This document shows, in pieces, positions 58,239 through 64,000 of a stretch of DNA of 64,000 nt. Position 1 is the stretch's first letter. Each line of letters opens with the position of its first letter. The notes below the pieces were generated by a model. The model was not told the DNA's origin. It was given only the letters and a program-made list of their open reading frames with translations, and ran no database searches. The position numbers and the translations under genes were made by a program. The DNA comes from Flavobacteriales bacterium (GTDB taxonomy: Bacteria; Bacteroidota; Bacteroidia; Flavobacteriales_E; Vicingaceae): the NCBI GenBank assembly GCA_020635815.1, contig JACJZB010000001.1, positions 310,001 to 374,000 of the forward strand, read 5' to 3'.

Positions 58239-61200
58239 ATGAAAAAAATAGTATTATATACTCTATTCTTATTATTAACCTTCTCAGGATTTTCTCAAGT
58301 TAAAATTAAAAACTTTACTTCCGATTCAACCATATTTTTTCAAGAAATGGAAGAGTTTTTAACGGCATCAAGAAAAGAAGATGGTAAACTAGTAATGGAC
58401 GAATTTTCTTGGGATTGGTATGGAGGAAAATTTACTGAAGACCAGAAAAAGGGAGTATATAAGGTTGTCAATTTGATGTTAGCTAAAAAGAAGAGAGCTT
58501 TCCCTGACTTTAGAAATTACTTAATATCAGTATCAAAATTTGTAAATAGTAAGTATCAAACACCACAAACATTTGATAGTTGGCAGGAAATATTGGTTCG
58601 GTTAATTAATAGCAATAGTAAAAATAACTTTAGTGATTATTTGGATGCTTGTAACACTTTATTTGAAGAAAATGCTTTATATAAATCTGCAGCAAATGTG
58701 TGGAAAGCAAACAACAATAATTATAAATTTGGTTATGATAGTTTACCTACAATTGAGTTTGATGCGTTAACATTAACGTGTTATTCAAAAGGAGATAGCT
58801 CTGTTATTTATAATACAAAAGGTATTTATTACCCAACTGAAGAAAAATGGGTAGGTCAAGGTGGAAAGATAGATTGGGAACGAGCAGGATATTCGGCTGA
58901 TTCTGTTTATGCAGAAATTGGAGAGTATAGTATAGCAGTTAAATCACCCACTTATAAAATTGAAAATGTTATTTTTTATGATTTACTCCACTTTGATAAA
59001 CCATTAAAAGGAAATTTAGAAGAAAAGGTATTGGCTGGAGTAACCATAGAAAAAGCTTCTTATCCAAGATTTAATTCTTACAACAAAAGAATACAGATAA
59101 AAGATATAGCTAAAGGGGTTGATTATATTGGAGGTTACGCCTTACATGGACGGAAAGTAATAGGTAAAGGTGATGAGGAGCAAGACGCTGTTTTAATCTT
59201 TTATAAAAACGACTTGCCTTTTGTTAAAATGGCATCAAAAGGATTTAGTATTCGTCCAGAAAAAATTAGTTCAGAAATTGCTTCTGTAACCATTTATATG
59301 AAATCGGATTCGATTTACCATCCAGGATTATCATTTAAATTTTTTATTAAAGATCGAAAAGTTGCATTAATTAGAGATAAACAAGGGGTTAAAAATGCAC
59401 CTTATTACAATTCATATCATCAAATAGACATGGATTTTGAATCGCTTTACTGGAATATTGACGACCCAATGATAGAGTTTACAAACCTTATTGGTGGAAC
59501 AAAAACGGATGCAATATTTACATCTACAAATTATTTTAGTAAAGATGCTTATACAGATATGACAGGTTTGTCTAATGTTAATCCTCTTTATCAATTAAAA
59601 TCAATTACAATAAAATTAGACACGAATTATTTAACGCTTGAACAGGTGGCTAATTTTATGCGATTATCAAAAGAACAAGCAATTTCTTTACTGTTAAACC
59701 TATCCTACAAAGGGTTTGTTTTGTATGATTACGATAATGAAGAAGTAATTGTTCAAGATAAATTAATTAACTGGGTAAAAAATAGTGCAGGAAAACTTGA
59801 TTATGATGTAATAGGATTTTACTCAAAGATAAAGGGAGCAAGCAATGGAACATTAAGTTTGATAAATTATGATTTAACACTAAGAGGAGTAAATAGTGTC
59901 CATGTTAGCGATTCTCAGCAAGTTACAATTTTCCCTAAAAATAGGGAGCTTATATTAAAGAAAAACAGAGATTTTGACTTTGGAGGAGTAGTTCAAGCTG
60001 GTCGATTTGATATCATGGGAAGCGATTTTTCATTTAAATATGATGAATTTAAAATTGAAATGCCCAATGTAGATTCTTTAAGAATTTATGCTGAAACAGG
60101 TCAGGTAGATAATCTAGGTAACCCTGTAATTAGACCCGTAAAAACATTAATAAATAAGATACAGGGTGATTTAATTATTGATAGGTCAAATAATAAATCA
60201 GGGGTTAAGCCCTCACCAAATTATCCAATTTTAAATAGTTTTAAAGATTCTTATGTGTTTTATGATAAATCAGAAATTCAACAAGGTCAATATAAAAAAG
60301 ATGATTTCTATTTCCATGTAAATCCCTTTACAATTGATAGTTTAGATAACTTTGACAATAAGTCATTAAAATTTGAAGGAACGTTTCTCTCTGCTGGAAT
60401 TTTTCCAGATTTTGAAGAGGTATTAACTCTTCAACCAGACCATTCATTAGGGTTTGTTCGAAAAACACCTCCAGGTGGCTATCCGATGTATGGTGATAAA
60501 GGAAAATTTACCAATGAAATTCAAATGAGTCATGAAGGATTGAAAGGAGATGGTAAATTGGAGTATGTTGCTTCAACTACATATTCCAATGAATTTATTT
60601 TTCTTCCAGACTCTATGCATGCAATAGCCCAAAGTTTTAGTGTAGAAGAAAGCCCTGTAGCAGTTGAATTTCCTCCTGTAGAAGGGGAGAATGTTAAAAC
60701 CGTATGGCATCCTAAAGAAGACTATATGATTCATAAACAAATATCAGCTCCAATACGAATGTATGATATGAAATCGGTAATGCATGGGCAAACTCGTATT
60801 CAGCCTGATGGTTTGTTTGGTGCTGGAATTTTTGAGTTTGAAAGAGCAGAATTAGAATCGAATAAAATTAACTTTAAGTTTAAAGATTTCCAGTCAGATA
60901 CTGCTGATTTTAGATTAAAAGATTTTGAAGGTGGAGAGGATGGAGCGTTAGCTTTTGCAACCAATAATGTTAATGCTTATGTAACTTTTGCCGAAAGATT
61001 TGGTCAATTTAAATCTAATGGAGGAGGTTCTTATATTGACTTCCCTCAAAATCAATACATCTGTTACATGGAAGAATTTAAATGGTATATGGATAATGAT
61101 GATATTGAGTTGACAGCAGGAGAACAAAAATCTACAGACGCTACGGGCGTAAAATTAGATGGTGCTCAGTTTATATCCGTGCATCCAGACCAGGATTCTT

Positions 61201-62684
61201 TAAGTTTTTTCTCTTCAAAAGCACGCTATGATTTAAAGAAAAAGATTATTAATGCTGAAGGAGTAAAGTTTATGAATATTGCTGATGCGATGATTTATCC
61301 TGATAGCGGTATCGTTGTGGTAGAAAAACAAGCGAAAATGAGAACATTAAATAACGCTAAAGTTGTGGCGAGTTATATTACTCAGAATCACAATATTTAC
61401 AACTCTACTTTAAATGTTTTTGGTAAGCGAAAATACTCAGGTACAGGTTATATTGATTATGTTGATGAGTTAAATGCTTCGCAAACGATATATTTAGAAA
61501 ACTTAGGTGTTGATACAACAGGTCAAACTTATGGAACCGGTCAAATTGCTGAAGATGCAAACTTTAAATTAAGTCCGTTTTATGAGTATAAAGGAAAAGT
61601 TAATTTATATGCAAACAACGAATTCTTAACATTTAAAGGGTTAGGTAGAATATTACACGATTGTGATTTACTGACAAGAAATTGGTTTTCATTTGAAGCA
61701 AAAATTAACCCAAATGATATTTATATTCCAATTGATAGTACTACAAAAAGTGCAGATGGAAATCCTTTACTGGCAAGTGTAATGCTTAGCTCAGATTCGT
61801 TAGGGGTTTATACAACTTATTTAAATAGCAAAAAGAAATACAGTCATCAAGAAGTAATCAGAGCTCAAGGATTCCTTTATTATGACAAAGAGACTACTGA
61901 ATATAGAATTTCAAATAAAGACAAATTACAAGAAATGTCATTTAGTGGTAATTATTTAAGCCTAAATACAAAAAACTGCAAAGCTTATGGTGAAGGGAAA
62001 ATAAATCTAGGAGCAGACTTAGGACAGGTTGAAATTGGTTCTGCAGGAGCCGTCCAGCATAATCAATTGGATAATGAGGCTATTTTTGATTTGGTTTCCA
62101 TTTTTGATTTCTTTTTTAGTGAAGATGCTTTGAAAAAAATGTCGAAAAGAATACAGGAAGCAAGTGCATTTGATCCAGTTAAATTAGATAGGCCTACTTT
62201 TGAGAAAGGTTTAAGAGAAGTAATTGGTAAAACAGAAGCAGATAAACTTATTGCTCAAGCAAATTTATATGGTGAATTTAAGAAGTTACCTGATGAATTA
62301 AGAAAAACTTTAGTGTTTAATGACCTTAAATTTAAATGGGATGATAGTGGAAGAAGATATAAATCTTTTGGTAAATTAGGTATTAGTAATATTGATAAAG
62401 AGCAAGTTAACAAATATGTAGATGGAAAAGTAGAAATCGTTAAAAAACGAAGTGGAGACATCTTAAATATCTATATCGAAATTGATAAAAATAATTGGTA
62501 TTTCTTTACTTACACAAGAGGTATGATGCAAGCAATATCTTCGGACGTTGATTTTAACACAGCTATACAGGAAACAAAACCAGATAAAAGAAAATCGAAA
62601 GCTGAAAAAGGACAACAACCATATCAGTTTATGTATTCTACCGAAAGAAAGAAAGTTGATTTTTTAAGAAAATTTGATGACTAG
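58239..62684 (+). CDS. Very large secreted protein of unknown function
   Basis: This 1481-residue protein has a signal peptide (MKKIVLYTLFLLLTFSGFSQ). I recognise no catalytic domain. Much of the sequence is beta-rich, with recurring blocks that follow a D-S-x-x-[IV]-Y or G-x-G-x-[IF] rhythm, e.g. LKGDGKLEYVASTTYSN, GLFGAGIFEFERAELES, NAEGVKFMNIADAMIYPDSG. This could be a long repetitive beta-structure of the kind seen in lipid-bridging or LPS-transport proteins, but that is a guess. The gene begins directly after prmA with no gap. The upstream promoter must lie before prmA. Confidence 0.8.
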   Translation: MKKIVLYTLFLLLTFSGFSQVKIKNFTSDSTIFFQEMEEFLTASRKEDGKLVMDEFSWDWYGGKFTEDQKKGVYKVVNLMLAKKKRAFPDFRNYLISVSKFVNSKYQTPQTFDSWQEILVRLINSNSKNNFSDYLDACNTLFEENALYKSAANVWKANNNNYKFGYDSLPTIEFDALTLTCYSKGDSSVIYNTKGIYYPTEEKWVGQGGKIDWERAGYSADSVYAEIGEYSIAVKSPTYKIENVIFYDLLHFDKPLKGNLEEKVLAGVTIEKASYPRFNSYNKRIQIKDIAKGVDYIGGYALHGRKVIGKGDEEQDAVLIFYKNDLPFVKMASKGFSIRPEKISSEIASVTIYMKSDSIYHPGLSFKFFIKDRKVALIRDKQGVKNAPYYNSYHQIDMDFESLYWNIDDPMIEFTNLIGGTKTDAIFTSTNYFSKDAYTDMTGLSNVNPLYQLKSITIKLDTNYLTLEQVANFMRLSKEQAISLLLNLSYKGFVLYDYDNEEVIVQDKLINWVKNSAGKLDYDVIGFYSKIKGASNGTLSLINYDLTLRGVNSVHVSDSQQVTIFPKNRELILKKNRDFDFGGVVQAGRFDIMGSDFSFKYDEFKIEMPNVDSLRIYAETGQVDNLGNPVIRPVKTLINKIQGDLIIDRSNNKSGVKPSPNYPILNSFKDSYVFYDKSEIQQGQYKKDDFYFHVNPFTIDSLDNFDNKSLKFEGTFLSAGIFPDFEEVLTLQPDHSLGFVRKTPPGGYPMYGDKGKFTNEIQMSHEGLKGDGKLEYVASTTYSNEFIFLPDSMHAIAQSFSVEESPVAVEFPPVEGENVKTVWHPKEDYMIHKQISAPIRMYDMKSVMHGQTRIQPDGLFGAGIFEFERAELESNKINFKFKDFQSDTADFRLKDFEGGEDGALAFATNNVNAYVTFAERFGQFKSNGGGSYIDFPQNQYICYMEEFKWYMDNDDIELTAGEQKSTDATGVKLDGAQFISVHPDQDSLSFFSSKARYDLKKKIINAEGVKFMNIADAMIYPDSGIVVVEKQAKMRTLNNAKVVASYITQNHNIYNSTLNVFGKRKYSGTGYIDYVDELNASQTIYLENLGVDTTGQTYGTGQIAEDANFKLSPFYEYKGKVNLYANNEFLTFKGLGRILHDCDLLTRNWFSFEAKINPNDIYIPIDSTTKSADGNPLLASVMLSSDSLGVYTTYLNSKKKYSHQEVIRAQGFLYYDKETTEYRISNKDKLQEMSFSGNYLSLNTKNCKAYGEGKINLGADLGQVEIGSAGAVQHNQLDNEAIFDLVSIFDFFFSEDALKKMSKRIQEASAFDPVKLDRPTFEKGLREVIGKTEADKLIAQANLYGEFKKLPDELRKTLVFNDLKFKWDDSGRRYKSFGKLGISNIDKEQVNKYVDGKVEIVKKRSGDILNIYIEIDKNNWYFFTYTRGMMQAISSDVDFNTAIQETKPDKRKSKAEKGQQPYQFMYSTERKKVDFLRKFDD

Positions 62685-62703
62685 CTTGAGGAATATTAAG
62701 ATT

Positions 62704-62734
62704 TTTGCATCCATATAATATATTATTACTTTTG
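62704..62734 (+). promoter_or_regulatory. Promoter of the right-edge TPR/PD40 gene
   Basis: TTTG at 62704-62707, a 19-bp spacer and TACTTTTG at 62727-62734 match the Bacteroidota consensus fully; the ATG follows 14 bp later. Confidence 0.75.
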
Positions 62735-62747
62735 TAGAAAACCATTA

Positions 62748-64000
62748 ATGGTATATAAGAAGGCACATAAAATAATACTACTAACTTTTGCATTGTTGCT
62801 AGTTTGTTTAAATACAAATGCACAATATGCGTCTGAAGATGAGTTGAAAAAGGCTGCTGACAATTATTTTGTTGAGCAAAACTATGTTAAAGCACTACCT
62901 TTATTTTCTCAACTGTTAAGTTTATATCCTAAAGATGTAAATTATAACTATAAGTATGGAACATCTTTCTTTTTTGCTAAAAGAGAAAAAGACGATGCTC
63001 TAAAATTTTTAAAATTCGCAACCTCTAAATCTACGGTTGATCCAAAAGCTTACTACTATTTAGGATTAGTTTATCATCATAACTATCAGTTTTCGGCTGC
63101 CGAAGTCAATTATAAAAAGTTTAAAGAAAAAGGAAGTGCTAAAGATTTTGCAGACTTAGATGTAGATAGAAATATAGAAATGTGTAAAAATGGACTTCGT
63201 TTGTTAAAAAGCATGACAGATATAGGAGTGCTTTATAAAAAAGAAATAAAGGCAACTGAATTTTTTAGAAGTTATGATTTAAAAGGGATAGGTGGAAAAA
63301 TTATAGTGAAGCCTGATGAGTTTAAAACTAAACTAGATTTAAAGAAAAATGAAACTTCATTAATCCATTTAGGAGACCAACCCAAAATGGTAATTTTTTC
63401 ATCTTATGGAAATGATGGTAAAACAGGTAAAGACATTTATAGAGTTGTAAAATTACCAAATGGAGAGTGGAGCAAGCCAGCACCTATTGGAGATGGAATT
63501 AATACCAAATTTGATGAGGATTATCCTTTTTTACACCCTGATGGAAGAACGCTCTATTTTAGCTCGAAAGGTTATAACAGTATGGGAGGATATGATATTT
63601 TTAAATCTGTACTAAACCCTGAAACAGGACAATGGTCTTTTCCTGAAAATTTAGATTTCCCTATTAACACACCAGATGATGACATTTTGTTTATTTCTGA
63701 CATAGATAATGAATTAGCCTTTTTTGCATCTTCTAGAGCGAGTATGCAAGGTGAATTAACCGTTTACAAAGTTCAAGTGGATGCACAGCCTGCTGAAAAC
63801 TCTATTGTGAAAGGAATGTTTATTGCCGAATCTAATCCAAGTTTAAAATCGGCAACCATAACAATTATGGATGCAGAGAAAGAAAGAACTTATGGAAGTT
63901 ATACCACCAATAATGAGAGTGGCGATTATTTATTAGTTTTTCCAAGTAATGGAGGAAAATATAAAATTTTAGTAGAAACTACAGATAAAGCACCTATTCA
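62748..64000 (+). CDS. TPR/WD40-like (PD40) T9SS-associated or surface protein, 3' truncated
   Basis: The frame is open from the ATG at 62748 to the right edge (about 417 codons). There is a signal peptide (ending LNTNAQ) and TPR-like repeats (YFVEQNYVKALPLFSQLLSLYP and KAYYYLGLVYHHNYQFSAAEVNY). PD40 propeller blades follow, with KMVIFSSYGNDGKTGKDIYRV, FLHPDGRTLYFSSKG and SMGGYDIFKSVL. The last visible part begins a CarboxypepD_reg-like domain. This arrangement fits the PorE/OmpA-type lipoproteins of Bacteroidota, which often end in an OmpA domain; that end is outside the window. It is separated from the giant gene by 63 bp and has its own promoter. Confidence 0.85.
   Translation, partial: MVYKKAHKIILLTFALLLVCLNTNAQYASEDELKKAADNYFVEQNYVKALPLFSQLLSLYPKDVNYNYKYGTSFFFAKREKDDALKFLKFATSKSTVDPKAYYYLGLVYHHNYQFSAAEVNYKKFKEKGSAKDFADLDVDRNIEMCKNGLRLLKSMTDIGVLYKKEIKATEFFRSYDLKGIGGKIIVKPDEFKTKLDLKKNETSLIHLGDQPKMVIFSSYGNDGKTGKDIYRVVKLPNGEWSKPAPIGDGINTKFDEDYPFLHPDGRTLYFSSKGYNSMGGYDIFKSVLNPETGQWSFPENLDFPINTPDDDILFISDIDNELAFFASSRASMQGELTVYKVQVDAQPAENSIVKGMFIAESNPSLKSATITIMDAEKERTYGSYTTNNESGDYLLVFPSNGGKYKILVETTDKAPI

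Noticed and set aside
1..64000. tRNA, rRNA or riboswitch genes
   Set aside because: I looked for cloverleaf-like G+C-rich islands and known conserved leader motifs and found none. A covariance search would settle it.

Overview
The window is A+T-rich DNA from a member of the Bacteroidota, most likely of the order Flavobacteriales. The signs are a PorT-type gene beside menG/ubiE, type IX secretion (T9SS) cargo with type A and type B sorting tails, a T9SS plug protein, a Na+-translocating NADH:quinone reductase operon, SpoIIE/propeller sensors, almost no Shine-Dalgarno sequences, and promoters of the Bacteroidota TTTG-N19-TAnnTTTG kind. I cannot place it to genus. No rRNA, tRNA or CRISPR array was seen.

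Layout. 1-3.2 kb (minus): aspC-type aminotransferase, heptose-7-P kinase, menG/ubiE and the 5' end of porT form one tight operon. 3.3-6.0 kb: a small membrane protein, a beta-barrel protein, the MeaB GTPase and a 33-residue membrane microprotein. 6.2-12.1 kb (plus): a complete MacAB-TolC-like efflux operon with two permeases. 12.2-13.8 kb: two unrecognised genes behind a triple 21-bp direct repeat. 13.8-15.2 kb (minus): T9SS plug protein. 15.3-21.9 kb (plus): nqrABCDEF, in which nqrC carries an extra C-terminal OmpA/peptidoglycan-binding domain; a strong terminator follows. 22-24.7 kb: small secreted proteins, a PlsC-like acyltransferase and YbaB. 24.8-30.4 kb (plus): a secreted TPR-caspase protein followed by a propeller/SpoIIE sensor phosphatase. 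30.4-33.4 kb: queD, then hmgA-hppD for tyrosine breakdown. 33.5-37.9 kb: an NlpC/P60 hydrolase, a thiolase and a PgpH-like HD phosphodiesterase.

37.9-45.3 kb is the plastic part of the window. Two REP-associated tyrosine transposase (RAYT) units lie here, each bounded by inverted palindromic repeats. One RAYT is broken by an in-frame TGA and the other is intact. Each unit abuts, on one side, the 3' remnant of another gene: a T9SS-type C-terminal tail at 38.6 kb, and a copy of the neighbouring alpha/beta-hydrolase gene's end at 45.1 kb. A T9SS type B surface protein between them contains translated stretches that resemble dispersed intergenic repeats. SCO and thioredoxin-like genes lie in the middle.

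45.3-64 kb: prfC, a Pmp3-domain lipoprotein, a tail-less ssb, a zinc-ribbon protein with a well-formed promoter/operator, an Omp28-type T9SS protein, a lytic transglycosylase, a V4R histidine kinase, a tryptophan 2,3-dioxygenase family gene, a flavoprotein disulfide-reductase homologue lacking its redox cysteines, an ACT-like protein, prmA, a 1481-residue secreted protein of unknown role, and a truncated TPR/PD40 protein at the right edge.

The metabolic picture is an aerobic heterotroph that uses a sodium-motive respiratory complex, makes menaquinone, degrades tyrosine and probably tryptophan, and exports surface proteins by T9SS. The observation I rate highest is the NqrC-OmpA fusion. Next are the caspase/phosphatase pair and the RAYT-bounded gene remnants.
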